The notes: generated from the sequence alone by a model not told the origin. DNA of 64,000 nt from Lepidodermella squamata (GCA_047495785.1 JBLDXI010000019.1:2356001-2420000), one strand, 5' to 3'; shown: positions 43,901 through 55,660, counted from the stretch's first letter. Numbers and translations: made by a program.

Positions 43901-46900
43901 TATTTAAAAAGAGATCACTGCTCTAAAATTCGAGAAAAATATGATTCATACCAATACTGTCTAAAATAATCTGATTTCGTACCTCTTTATGTAGATTCTA
44001 GTTACTCCAGTGTCGTTATGGCAACTGTTATTTATAAATAACAGCGGGTTTTTGTTGTTTATAACAATAAAATATATATACTTGCTCGCGGATTGAAATT
44101 ACCTAATGTTTTTCTCCTACTAAGTTAGAGAGCCGATATAATGGGATTCTCAAAAGACGTTCGAAGTAAAATTTTCTGAAAAATTTATTTCGTCTCTGAA
44201 CATTTAAGAATCCAACTGAAGTGCCCCAGGTTACCCTGTCTCCTGAGTTACGGTACTCCCGCTTTTCCAGCTGAATTCAATCGCGGCTAGCTAATTAATC
44301 GCTCTTTAGAGAGCGGCTTTATAGCTTTTTATGTTGCAAAAATATTCGTAGGCGTGATAATAAAAGATAAGGTCACGTGACCATCGTAACTCGCAACTTA
44401 CTTTATGAGAAAAATAATAGTTGTCGAATTATTGGACTGGATTAAAAATTTTGAAATTTTGTAAAAAATTGAAATTAATTTCATCGCTCCTCTCTCTTTG
44501 CAAATAAACGTACACTGCTATTTTTTAAGCATGCTTGGGTAACAAAATATCACGTATAAAATATACATTAATTCACGTTTATGTTGTCATCGCAATAGCG
44601 TCACCCTGTCTCCGTAATTTTTACCGAAAAATGCTAAAATATTTGCAATTTTTCCGCTCACAGCATGGCTGGTTCATGATTGATTTAATCGCCGCCGTGC
44701 CGTTCGATCTCCTGCTATTCGGCACTGGAACCAGCGAGACGATGACAATAACTGGCGTGTTAAAAACTGCTAGGTTAATGCGCCTGCTCCGAGTCGCCAA
44801 AAAAATGGACCAGTACTCGGAGTACGGCGCTGTCATGCTGCTCATTCTTCTCGCGATTTTCGCCCTGGTCGCGCACTGGCTCGCCTGTTTCTTCTACGCG
44901 TTCGCCAACGCTGAGAGACCGCTGTTGAGTGAAAAAATAACATGGCTAGATCAACTGGCCGATAAAGAAGGGACGCCTTATTTGCCTAATGATACGCTTA
45001 GTGGGCCGTCTATAAAGGCCAAATATGTGACTGCTATGTATTTTACATTGACTGTTGTTACGACGACTGGCTTCGGAAACGTCGCGCCGAATACGAATCT
45101 CGAAAAGCTGTTCAGCATTGGAGCTATGATTATTGGATGTAAGGAATTTCCACTTCTAAAAAAAAATTAGGTTCTAGCTCACAAATTTTCCGATTTTTCA
45201 CGATTTCAAAATTGTTTTCGATGGTCCTTGATAGACAGCTAATATTGGGGAGAATGATTGATTTTTAAAATCGATATCGGATATCGATATCGGATCTGTA
45301 GACTGATTTAAAACTCGGAGACCACTTGATTGCTCTATAATATTCAATCTCATATTGATGAGAAAATTGAGATACTTAGGTTGAGGTGAAAATCGGGAAA
45401 CCTTTTCTTGGGACTATTTAGTCCTGGAGCCTCAAAGTTAGGGTTTAGGGTGTGCTATTAGGATTTTAAAAATGACGCCGAATTTTAAGATAATATATTT
45501 GGATTTCTTTCAACTAATTATGAAAATTCGAGAAACTTTTAGTGCGAATGAAAAATTGGATTCGGATTCCTGTGATAATACTTAACTATTAATTTCAAAA
45601 ATTGTTTGAAATTTCAGAATTTCAAAATTATTTTGAAGCAAATTTTAATTTTTTTTTTAATTTTTCCCAGTTCTTTATCATGTATTTGTTCGCATTTTTT
45701 AGCTTTGATGAGTGCCGCGATTTTTGGTAACGTTTCGTCGATTATGCTGCGTATGTACCAAGGCACGGAAGAGTACCAGGAGAAGCAAGTCAGCATCAAG
45801 GAGTTCATTAAATTTCACAAAATTCCTATCACTATGGGCGGTCGTTTACTCGAGTCATTCAACCACACGTGGCAAAATACTAGCGGCATGGACATGAACA
45901 GCGTAAGTTCAAATTCATTTACGTTATCATTACAGACAATATCTAAAAAATCTTCAAGATTCAGCTTCACTAAAAAGTTATTTTATCCAGAAAAAATCTC
46001 AGAATATTAATTTTGTGTACAACGAAAAATTAAAATTTGAAATTTGAATATTTAAATTGCTTCGAATTCAATTATAATTTTTTAAATAATTGTTTGTGGG
46101 TTTTAAAAGTTTTCCCGACTGTTTCTTTCCAGCTTCAACTTTCAGGAAAAAAATCAGAAATTCAGAAATTTGAAAATTTGAAAAACCTGAATTTCTGAAT
46201 TTTCAAATTCAATATAATGTTTTTTTGAAAAAAGTATATTGTTTTATGATTTTTTGTAGGTTCTAAAAGCCTTTCCCGACTGTTTACAAGCCGACGTTTG
46301 CCTCCACCTTAATCGAAACCTGCTAACCAACAACAACGCCTTCAAACACGCCAGCCCAGGGTGCCTAAGAGTTCTATCCAAGCTGTTCAAATCAACCCAC
46401 GCCCCACCTGGGGACACCCTGATACATCAAAGCGAACTTCTCACCGCAATTTACTTCATCGCGCGAGGGTCGATGGAAGTTCTGCGAAATGACGTAGTCA
46501 TGGCCGTTCTAGGCAGGGGCGATACTTTCGGCGATTCCATCGTCGATTTCGACCCGGCCCAGTTCGGAAAGTCAATGTACGCCGTTCGAGCGCTATCCTA
46601 CTGCGATTTGAACAAAATCGACCTGCAAGACCTGCAACAAGTCATGCAGGCTTATCCGGAATTTGCCGAAAAATTTGTCACCAAATTTCGATTGACTTTC
46701 AACCTTCGCACGGTAAGTTATAACGGTAGAAAAATTAGGAAAAAATCCGATCCGAACAATTCGAAATTTAGCGCTTGATTAATTATACACAGCTGATGAA
46801 AAGGATAGATTTTTCTTATGAACACAAACCAGCACTGCTTTTTCTGATAATTTTCAGGACGAAGAGTCGAACATTGAGGTAAAACATCCCAATTTAATTA

Positions 46901-49625
46901 GAAAAATAACAAAGGCTCTGGAGCATTTTGCCACAATTGATTAATTAACGCACAAAAATGTATATTTTGCCTGTTTGCACCTTGATTCAAGTAGAAAAAG
47001 CACCGATTTTCTCGACAATTCATCTGTTTAGCTTTTAGTGATTCTGACTGTATGAAATCTATCGAAAAATGCTCATTTATTTTTTCGTATTTTTCAGAGT
47101 GCGATGGCTCCTTTAAAAAATCCCAAAGCCATGGACGATGAGACGCTGAAATTTATCAAGCAAAAGAAGCCGGCGCTTCAATATTTGGGCGTAGTCGGCG
47201 GGGCGCAACCGGCGGGAAAATTGCGTGAAATTCAATCGGCGCTAACAAACATGGCGGCTAAACCAGGTCAGACTTGGGTTAATAAAATATTAAAATTTAA
47301 TTAATTCGGGTACAATTCTCAAAAAATCGAAAGGTCACCGGCGCCGTTTAAAAGCTTCGTAATTAATTTTCCTCTGGGAGTCTGATGGAATTATTACACG
47401 CAATTATTCTATTGATTTTCGAGCCTTTTGTGCGGTTTCATAAATTAGCCCTTTCAATAATAGCTTTATTCCAATTAATGACATGTGCGGGTAGCGAAAG
47501 GCCGCTTTTCAGTTTAATTTCGAACTGCTGTAATAAGGTGAACGGCTTGCGTTGAGTCAGAATTGATGAAAAGACTTGAAAAAGATTATTTTGAAGATGA
47601 ACTTGATATGAAAACAAGCTTTCATTGAAACCGGCTCCAGAAAAGATTTTCTAGCAAAAAAGTTGATTAGAAAATTAAGGGATGATAATATTTATTCATC
47701 GGTTACATATAGTTCTGATATCACCCATAATGCATTAAGACCTAAATCTCAGCATTCCGATTCAAGTTTCATTCTGTTTCTGTCAACTTGATCTCAACTT
47801 CATCAGGTCAAATCTAGTGATGCGCAAAGATAATTTGTTGTTGAAAAGATTAAATGGGCCAGTAAATCGTAATCGAGTCGAGTTAATCGCGATTTTTCGC
47901 CCACAGATCGATTAATCAAATCGGTGAAAATAAGGAAATTAAATGTGAAAATCAATCAGTCCATCAGCACCGATAATTGCGGAATAAGCAGTTTGCAGGT
48001 TTTAAAATTGAAATAACTAATATTTTAGTCGAATCATGTCAAAATATCAGGAATTGATTGAAATTTAAAAGGGATATAGTGAAATCATTGAATTCCGTAC
48101 CAACTTATTCCAATCACTTCCTGATACCTCGAGTCAGGTTGAAACATATTCAATATCGACTTCCAAGTCTGCCGATGGCGGGAAACGGAAAATCACTAAT
48201 TTGTAGAATCGATACTTGATATCGATATCGGCTTGGATGGCCAAAGTATAACTCAAGACCGGCTATTGACCAAAATGTGGTAAAATATAGATACAGCGGT
48301 TAGGCGTGACTATAAATAGTAAAATTCTAGAAAGGTGTGATACTGAAAACCACATTATAGAAAAGTTTACCGCTCATTGTCAAATATTGCGTTGGACCTT
48401 TATTTGCGATATTGAAATTATTTGAAAACTTGAAGACGTTGTGATGCACATTTTTGTTAATTATCGACTTTCCCATTTCAGAAATAAAGCCTACTGGTGG
48501 AATCGAGCGCATTGAAGAGGTCGACGAAGAGGCTCACATCGGCGGCTTGCGAGCAAGCGACGCCGCGTCCAGCTCAACGAAAGGCAGCAGAAGCCGAAGC
48601 ATTTCCAGCTTCATGAAGCGCAGGAAGAGCCAAAAATCGCCGAGCAAAAGCCCCGGCAAGGAGGGCGGCGACCAAACACCCGCGTTCAGCCACCTCGGCG
48701 AACAGTTGCGTCAGACGCTAGAATCTCGCCGGCAGAGCGTTGAGCAGAAATTAAAGGCGCAAAAATCGAGCGGCTCAGAAACGCCGGTTTCGACGTCGAT
48801 CGAGGTGTCAAGTTCTACTCAGGTCTTGCAGCAGGAGCCGCAAACTCTATCCAGACCGCCAGCACCAGGCGGGGGGTACCGGGGTCAGAGGAAGATGTCG
48901 GATTCGTCGCCGCAACAACGGCGAAGGTCGTCGAGGTATTCGTCGCATAAGCAACCGGGCGATGCGGCGGATCCGACGAAGGCGCTGTCGCCGGATAGCC
49001 TAGTGCCGCGCGACCTTGTGCCAGCTAGTCCGACTTCGTACCCTGCGAGCAGTTTTGGCGGCACGCCGCAGAGGCGAATCATTTTACCGCCGCAGATATT
49101 GCCGGCTTTGTTAGCTCAAGAACGCATGCAGGAGCACATCAATGAACAGCTCAATGATTTAGAATCGTAAGTTTTTTCCCTATCTTCATGGTATCGGTAA
49201 AATCACTGATTTTTGTAAAATCGATACTTGAAATCGATATCGATCGATTTTTCGAAATTAGAATTTTATATTCAAATTCTCAAACAAATTTATCGGTAAA
49301 ATCACTGATTTTTAAAATCGATACTTGGAATCGATTGATATCGATCGATTCTTCAAAATTCGATTTCAAAATTTTTCATCTCTATTTTTGGACATTTTAC
49401 ATTCATTTATGTTTGCATTGCAGGCGCCTTGGTCAATTCGAAGACAATGTCAGTAAAACTGTAAGTGAGATTTTCGCACTTCTGGGCCTTCCGCAGCAGT
49501 GCCGCATGACTGGGCAAGCGATACCTGAAACAGCGATTCTCGATCAACCTCCGCCGCCTACCTCATCACGCCAAACAACGTCCACTTTCGTAAAATCGCC
49601 GTCTCTACAGCACACGACTGTTTAG
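35681..49625 (+). CDS. unc-103: ERG-type (KCNH) voltage-gated potassium channel with alternative first exons
   Basis: Plasma-membrane K+ channel controlling repolarisation and excitability. Common exons: 43266-43646, 44664-45138, 45703-45902, 46260-46712, 46858-46878 (21-base microexon), 47098-47266, 48482-49166 and 49424-49625, all frame-consistent. S1 starts at [12 protein letters not shown]4 reads [15 protein letters not shown]. The pore is [11 protein letters not shown], matching ERG SVGFGNVSPNT. The C-linker and cyclic-nucleotide-binding homology domain include [11 protein letters not shown] and [12 protein letters not shown]-terminal coiled coil ([20 protein letters not shown]) ends the core. 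Three possible first exons all reach the core in phase 0: 35681-36185 plus 37707-37918, 39373-39978, and 41616-42083. A 22-residue cassette at 40101-40166 can follow either of the first two. Predicted proteins have roughly 1017 to 1122 residues. No PAS/eag domain is seen in any N-terminus. Confidence 0.93.
39373..40166 (+). other. ERG alternative N-terminus B plus 22-residue cassette
   Basis: ATG at 39373 ([17 protein letters not shown]) opens a 202-residue Ser/Pro/Thr-rich exon ending at 39978 (FKRSLSIN) in phase 0. The small exon 40101-40166 ([19 protein letters not shown]) follows in phase 0 and can join directly to the common core at 43266. No convincing acceptor precedes the ATG, so this reads as a first exon with its own promoter. 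Confidence 0.65.
41616..42083 (+). other. ERG alternative N-terminus C
   Basis: ATG at 41616 ([17 protein letters not shown]) opens a 156-residue Ser/Pro-rich exon containing [18 protein letters not shown] and a possible SH3-type ligand PPPPKPGG. It ends at a GTAAAT donor after SLDSQETE, phase 0 to the core exon at 43266. The poly-Pro segments are absent from the other two N-termini. Confidence 0.7.
42084..43265 (+). other. ERG intron
   Basis: This separates first exon C from the first transmembrane exon. A hydrophobic open frame around 43006-43265 reads into the acceptor but lacks channel similarity, so it is treated as intronic. Confidence 0.7.
47267..48481 (+). other. ERG intron with a dispersed-repeat copy
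   Basis: 1.2-kb intron in the C-terminal region. It contains one copy of the AATCACTGATTTT/ATCGATACTT family at about 48178-48235. No coding content was seen. Confidence 0.65.
49188..49345 (+). repeat. Tandem pair of the AATCACTGATT / ATCGATACT repeat
   Basis: Two copies about 100 bases apart in the last ERG intron: each reads ATCGGTAAAATCACTGATTT then AAAATCGATACTTG and ATCGAT-rich sequence. This is the closest-spaced pair of the family in the window. Confidence 0.8.
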
Positions 49626-50019
49626 TTATTTATTGATCAATTCATTTTTATTAAGCCATTTTGTGTTTGTCTCATGCTTGCTTAGCGTTATTTGTTGTTG
49701 AAAAGTATATAAAACAGCTTAATGAAAAATTTATGTGCCGTTGATATGGACAGGTAATAAAAGTCAATGAGTTCACTTTCAAGGCATATGTTTTTGCTGC
49801 CCACGGTCGAGCGTGCAAATATCCAGGCTCATATCATTCATTCACAAATATTTTGATCTAAAAAATGCGAAGGAGGGGGATTTCCAGGTCATGCGTTGTT
49901 TTGCTGCTCAAAGTGACTAGGGGCTCGAAAGAGTGCCACCTTCACAAGAGATTAAAAAAACGGACGAAAAGTGAATATAACAGCCAACAAGGTGGACTAA
50001 CGGGCGTATTTTCGAAAAC

Positions 50020-51476
50020 ATGATTTGGCTGTTGATTATCGCCTGTCTTCTTGGAGAGAACGGTGGGGCATCTGCCGAGGCAAATACAACAATTGAGGTT
50101 TGATTTAATCTATCATTCGACGATGTTGAACATCTTAGTTGATCTCTCAGGATGTTGGCTCACCTTCGCCAATAATGGCATCGAAGTACCCTAACAATTA
50201 CTCGATGAGCGGAAATCCAGGTGAGTGAGATTCCTTACATATTCAAGTTGTATTTCAAAGCTCTTGAATTTACGTAGATATTGGAGAGGTTGCACGCATA
50301 TTGAATCGATTTGACCAGTCGACAACGCAAACACTACAGCAGCTCCTCGGAACCACTGACGTAGCTGACACAGAGCTGCCTCTAGCGAAGCTTACCGCGA
50401 AACAGCTGCTGCAGAGGTGTGAGGACTTCTCTCCGACTCGAGCTGCCCCGCCATCACGCGACACATTCACCGTCAAAGTGGCCTTCAGCGTTGATAAGTT
50501 GAACGAAATCAACACTGTAGATCAAACGATATCAATCACCGGCGCTGTTTTGCTGTCATGGGTCATTGACACATGCCCACGAGAAGGCACTAGTCTTAGC
50601 GAAGCTGGTCGAAAAGTCGAGCAGTTGTACATCAGCAATACAAAAGAAACCTGGACGCCACCGTACAGATTCCTAAACAGCGCCAGTGGAACAATCTACA
50701 TGCAGTCGACAGAACATTTCGATGAAGATTTGTTGGCAACGACATCGCAGTCTTCTGCCTCGGAAAATAGGACTCTCGAGTTCTTCTGGATCAAAGACGG
50801 TCTATTCGTCGCTTCATGCCAACTTGACCTCACTAAATTTCCCTATGACACACAGACTTGTGTCTTCCTCTTCTCGATGAATCGAGCTGTTGGTTTGATA
50901 AAATTCGACACGCCTCTGTTTTTGTGGGAAAGTGGCGAGGTCTCTGATTCTTGGATCTACGAAGGTCATACTTCTGGGCTGAAAGATTCCTACTACAAAG
51001 GGAAAATTGTGAGCACGGCGTATTTTGCTATCACCTTGAAACGAAACCCTCAATATTTTGCTGTGAATCTCATCTCGCCCTGTGCCTTGTTGTTTCTGAT
51101 GCAAATCGCCTCTTTCATGTTACCGCCCGCTTCTGTAGAAAGACCGGCCTTTTCCATGGCGGTTCTGCTAGCCTTTAATGTCGCACAATCGACGGTTATC
51201 GACGCGATTCCGAAAACAGCTGAGCGAATTTTAATCGTGGACTACGTTTCTGTTTTGATGTGGCTATGCACTGCTTGCACCTTCTATCACGCTGCTGCAT
51301 GCTGTTATGTCGCTGCAACCCGGAAAGGTAGACTGAGCAAGATGGGAGGAGTGAATGATGATTTCGGCATTTTGGGATATATTGGCCTTATTCGATGTTG
51401 TGATATTTTATGCGCCCTTTTCAGCGCTGTTGCTTTCTTCGGTTTACACGGTTATCTTGGTTTCATTGATGTCTGA
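50020..51476 (+). CDS. Cys-loop ligand-gated ion channel subunit with short N-terminus
   Basis: Pentameric receptor-channel subunit. Exons 50020-50097, 50151-50220 and 50278-51476 join in phases 0 and 1, giving 448 residues. The ATG at 50020 starts a signal peptide (MIWLLIIACLLGENGGASA). The second exon is a short linker (VGSPSPIMASKYPNNYSMSG). The binding domain has WTPPYRFLNSASG and the Cys-loop CQLDLTKFPYDTQTC. M1 is near YFAVNLISPCALLFLMQIAS. M2 is FSMAVLLAFNVAQSTV, preceded by VERP, so Glu-Arg sits where cation channels have Glu-Lys. M3 and M4 are joined by a linker of about 40 residues. No vicinal Cys pair is seen in loop C. It is a tandem paralogue of the next gene, with near-identical pre-M1 and M3 segments, and lies 0.4 kb downstream of the ERG channel. 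Confidence 0.92.
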
Positions 51477-51947
51477 GGATGCCTTATTACTTTGTTACAA
51501 TCCAGTTGTTACAGTTAATCTCAAGCGAATAAAAATGTATCATATGGAGTGTAAAATCGCAGCGCTTTTTTAAATCATCGCAAAAAATGGAGAAATCAAC
51601 GGCAGAAACCATACTCTGTGCTCAGCTGGCGAGACTTTTGCGCATAGTTTCTCCTCAAATCATCGATTGAAAACTTTTTAAACTCAATTGTCTTTTTCAG
51701 GAACAATTATTATGCACCTAACGTAAAACTGTTAATTGAATGTTCCATGTGTTTATAAATAATTTATAATTTTCGCTCGCTTTTTCAACCTCGGGGTTAC
51801 TACACGACTCAAACTAAGGCTGTTTTTTGTTTTCCAATTTCGCCCACGGAAATCGAGGTCTGCAGAAGTACATAAAAAACAAAGGTAGCCTTCATTCCCG
51901 GACTGAAAAACTGGCTAGCAGTCGCTACTTCTAAATCAACCCTGACG
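51477..51947. other. Intergenic spacer between tandem Cys-loop receptor genes
   Basis: 3' UTR with AATAAA at about 51527, then the short promoter region of the downstream mucin-type receptor. No other feature was seen. Confidence 0.55.
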
Positions 51948-54900
51948 ATGATACGCATCACATTTCTGCTTGCAATCAGCTTTCAGCCGGGTAACTTTTC
52001 CAATATTATTGCTTGGAATAGATTAAACTATGTTTCGTTTTACAGGTATAGCACCTGCTCCAGTGCCCGATACTGCATCATTTCCCCTGCCTTACCTATG
52101 GTCTGGGACTCCGATATACCAAGCGCAAAACTCGTTCGATGTGATTAACCCAGGCGTTGGCAATACAACATTTTTCACGCTGAAAATCGTGGGTACGACA
52201 CCTAATGGCTACCAAATGAACGAGGTCGTCGCAACAGCAACTACCGATAACAGCAGAATTGCCCAAAACGAAGTGAGAATTGCTTCATAAACGTGCGTTT
52301 CGAATTATTTCTTGATTTTTTTTCTGTGAAGGCTGTGCCAGTTAATTTAACAAATTGGAGGGCTGAAATCGACATAATGACGACTTATGACACAACTCTT
52401 AACATCACAGGCTGGTTCGGAGTCACATTCTCGACCACTTTCTCAAATTACAGTAGGTTTTAGTCACATCTTCTCTCATTGGTGAGGGTGAACTTATATT
52501 GATTAAAAAGCCTATCAGATGACTGGAACCGATATTTGCTACACCGTTATGTCTGGAGTCAATGGACCAGGATTTTTCCAAGAAATTCAACAAGGCGGAA
52601 GATTTTACAGTACGACAGCTTTGGGTGGCGTTGTGCCATACACTCCGACCATCACTTCTGCCCCAGCTTGCGGAAGTTCCACTGTCTTAACTTCATCAGG
52701 AAAAAGTGATTATCGCATCATAGTGCAGATGAATAATGACAAAGCCACGGTACAATACAGTTTAAAAGATGACCCTGTTTCTAGCTTTTGATCGTTAGGT
52801 CGCTATAGCAGCTCTCCCCGCAAACGGAACAACGCCCGCAAGCACCTGTTTCTCGGACGTCTTGATGACTGGATCAGGTGCTGCTACTGGAAGTGGTTTA
52901 GCAAAGATAAGACTTCTCGCAATGTGCGGCATGGCTGGTAATAAATGCATAATCTAGCGATTTGCCACCATTATTACGCAATTTTTCTTAGGAAATACGA
53001 CAATCAGAAAATTCTATTTTTGGCAACTGACTTCAAGCCCGCCAACCACTTCAACTAGCTCGACTTCAACGACCACTACAACGACACGTACAACAACAAG
53101 CACATCGACAACAACTACAACGAGTCCGTCCACCTCAACTACGCCAACCACCACGACCACAACAACCCCTAGTACCACAACTTCATCGACTTCAACAACA
53201 ACGACGACCAGTCCATCCACCTCAACTACATCAACTCCTTCGACCTCAACCAGCACGACTACTACAACGACCCCTAGCACCTCAAGCTCGTCGACGTCGA
53301 CTACAACGGCGAGCCCGTCAACCTCAACTACATCTACTGATTTGACTTCAACAACCACAACTCCCAGTACTACGAGCACATCGACTGAATCCACCTCAAC
53401 TACAACAAGCCCTTCTACAACATCATCTTCGACACCTAACCCGATGACTAGCAGTTCGACGGAGACAAGTACAATGGATTCCTCGACCTCAGTACCCTCA
53501 TCTACTACGGATTTACCATCAACATTGACTACGTTAGATATTTCATCAACAGATGCTTCAACGTCATCTATCTCGAGTTCAACGACTTCCACCCAAGTTT
53601 CATTGACCAGCAGTTCCACACCTCAAGCAATGTCAACTTCAAGTTCACCCTCAACAGCCGGTTCAACCGCATCTGAATCAACGAGCCTTTCGACGGCAGC
53701 TGTGACGGCCGCGTCGTATACATTGACAGGAATAAGCAACTCAAGTTCAACCATGACATCTCCAGCGGTTATATCGAGCTCTTATTCACAGACAGCGATA
53801 TCATCCAGCAGCGCTACAGGAATTGGCAGCTCAAGTTCATCTTTGACTCCAACAACTCTGACAGTTGCCTCGAACTTTTATTCGCCGACAGTGATAACGA
53901 CAACAATTCCAGCTTCACTAACGTCCAGTAGCTTACAAGTTGTTGGTAGTACTACGACGCCCACCTCTACTACAAAATCAGAGCCGACTTCAGTTTTTAC
54001 AACTTTATCGACAGCAGCTATGGTAGTATTGAAAAACAGCTTTTAAAAAATTCGATATTAATGCATTGACTTGCTTGGTACAGGTGGTGGCGAGTTCAAT
54101 CTCGACAATCACAAGCATTCCAGGGGCATCGGCTGAACCTACTACCCCAATTTTCTCGTCGAGCTTATCTGCTAACTATTCAGCAGGAGGAAGTCCAGGT
54201 ATGTTTACATCATAACTGCTTCAGATCATTCAATCATCTGGTTTTTATTTCAGACAACGATGAAGTGAGAAAAGTGCTAACACGATTCGATCAATCAACC
54301 ACTCAGTCCTTGCAACGGCTCCTGAAGTTCACGGACGAACACACTGAACTTCCCCTCGCAAACATTACCGCTAAACAGTTGCAGAAACAATGTGACGACT
54401 TCATCCCGATGAGAACTGCCCCGCCCTCAGACGAAACTTTTCTTATCAAGGTGGCCTTCGGCGTGGATAAGCTGAACGAAGTGAACACGGTCGACCAGAC
54501 TATTTCAATCACCGGAGCTATGCTTCTTTCCTGGACTGTTGGCACATGTCCTATTGATAGCGTTGACATCTTTTCAGATCGACCAATTGAACAGCTTTAC
54601 GTAGCCCAGGCCAGCGAAGTTTGGTCGCCGCCATACAGGTTTCTAAACAGCGTGACCGGGACAATCTACATGCAAACGACTGATGAATTTGGCGAAGATT
54701 TGATTGCTTATACCTCTCAAACTATTGGCAAGCCCAACAGGACCTTGGATTTCTTTTGGATTAAAGACGGTCTATACACCGCGTCATGTCAGCTGACCCT
54801 CGGAAAATTCCCTTACGACACTCAGACCTGTGTATTCATTTTCTCGATGAATCGAGCAATCGGGTTGATTGCGTTCGATACTCCGATTTTCCTCTGGCGG

Positions 54901-55452
54901 GCTGGGAATGAATCAGATTCCTGGATCTATGAAGGCCATACATCTGGGTTGAAAACTTCGTACTACAAAGGGAAAATTGTGAGCACGGCGTATTTTGCTA
55001 TCACTTTGAAGAGGAATCCTTACTACTTCGCTGTGAATCTCATCTCTCCCTGTGCACTGTTATTCCTGATGCAGATCGCTTCTTTCATGTTACCGCCTGG
55101 TTCAGTTGACCGGCCAGCGTTTTCAATGGCCGTTCTACTCGCATTCAGCGTGGCTCAGTCTACAGTAGTGGGAGCGATTCCGAAGTCGGCTGAACAAATA
55201 TTGCTGGTTGATTACGTTTCAGCTTTGATGTGGCTCTGCACTGCTTGCACCTTCTATCACGCTGCTGCGTGCTGCTATACATCATTCATGCGCCATTCGA
55301 GGCGTGTGTTGAACGTTGAGTTGATGGAAAATCCTTCGATCTGGGGATACATTGGCCTGGTCCGTTGCTGTGATATCCTGTGTGCTGTTCTGAGCACTGT
55401 TGCTTTCATTGGGTTGCATGCTTACTTGGGGTTTTTGAATGTCGGGATATAA
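51948..55452 (+). CDS. Cys-loop receptor subunit with N-terminal unknown domain and mucin-like stalk
   Basis: Eight exons: 51948-51990, 52046-52272, 52332-52452, 52511-52749, 52799-52937, 52992-54022, 54084-54198 and 54254-55452. They keep one frame for 1037 residues. Introns are 49-61 bases. The signal peptide is MIRITFLLAISFQ. Residues about 16-265 form a domain I do not recognise, with NxT/S sequons and paired cysteines. Residues about 270-600 are almost pure Ser/Thr with scattered Pro, a mucin-like stalk. Residues from about 640 form a complete Cys-loop receptor: WSPPYRFLNSVTG, the Cys-loop CQLTLGKFPYDTQTC (about 817-831), then four helices with M2 FSMAVLLAFSVAQSTV. The linker exon 54084-54198 is homologous to exon 2 of the upstream paralogue with the same phases. 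Splitting into two genes is the main alternative, but no stop, polyA signal or second signal peptide is seen between the parts. Confidence 0.8.
52992..54022 (+). other. Mucin-like Ser/Thr-rich exon
   Basis: Single 1031-base exon of degenerate ACx/TCx codons. The early part shows loose repeats of TTTTTxSPSTSTT, and the later part becomes Ser-rich (SSSTPQAMSTSSSPSTAGST). Dense O-glycosylation would be expected, giving an extended rod. The minus-strand open frame across 53014-53619 is only the antisense of this composition. Confidence 0.85.
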
Positions 55453-55645
55453 GACGATTTCGCATTGACAAGATTTCTTTTTATTAGAGATATTAGTTGA
55501 AAATAAAACTGAAAAAGAATGAGCTTGAAGACATTTTCAACCCCAGAATTTTCCGGAAATCGCACTTGTTCATATTGTCACATTTAAATCATCAAATTTG
55601 AATGGCTAGTGCATTTTTTTTAAACTGTAAAAATGGTAAAACATA

Positions 55646-55660
55646 ACAGGAAAGCGTACT
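55646..55660 (+). promoter_or_regulatory. Shared upstream element ACAGGAAAGCGTACT (copy 1)
   Basis: This exact 15-mer occurs again at 57752-57766. It starts 177 bases upstream of the TATA box here and 176 bases upstream there, both in the same orientation ahead of a proline-rich gene. Confidence 0.55.

Noticed and set aside
52750-52798. A 22-base intron at 52777-52798 in the mucin-receptor gene
   Set aside because: Too short to splice. A donor at 52750 gives a 49-base intron in the same phase, in line with its neighbours.
53014-53619. Long minus-strand open frame rich in Val/Glu/Asp
   Set aside because: It is the exact antisense of the Ser/Thr mucin exon. Composition alone keeps it open, and it has no start context or splice support.
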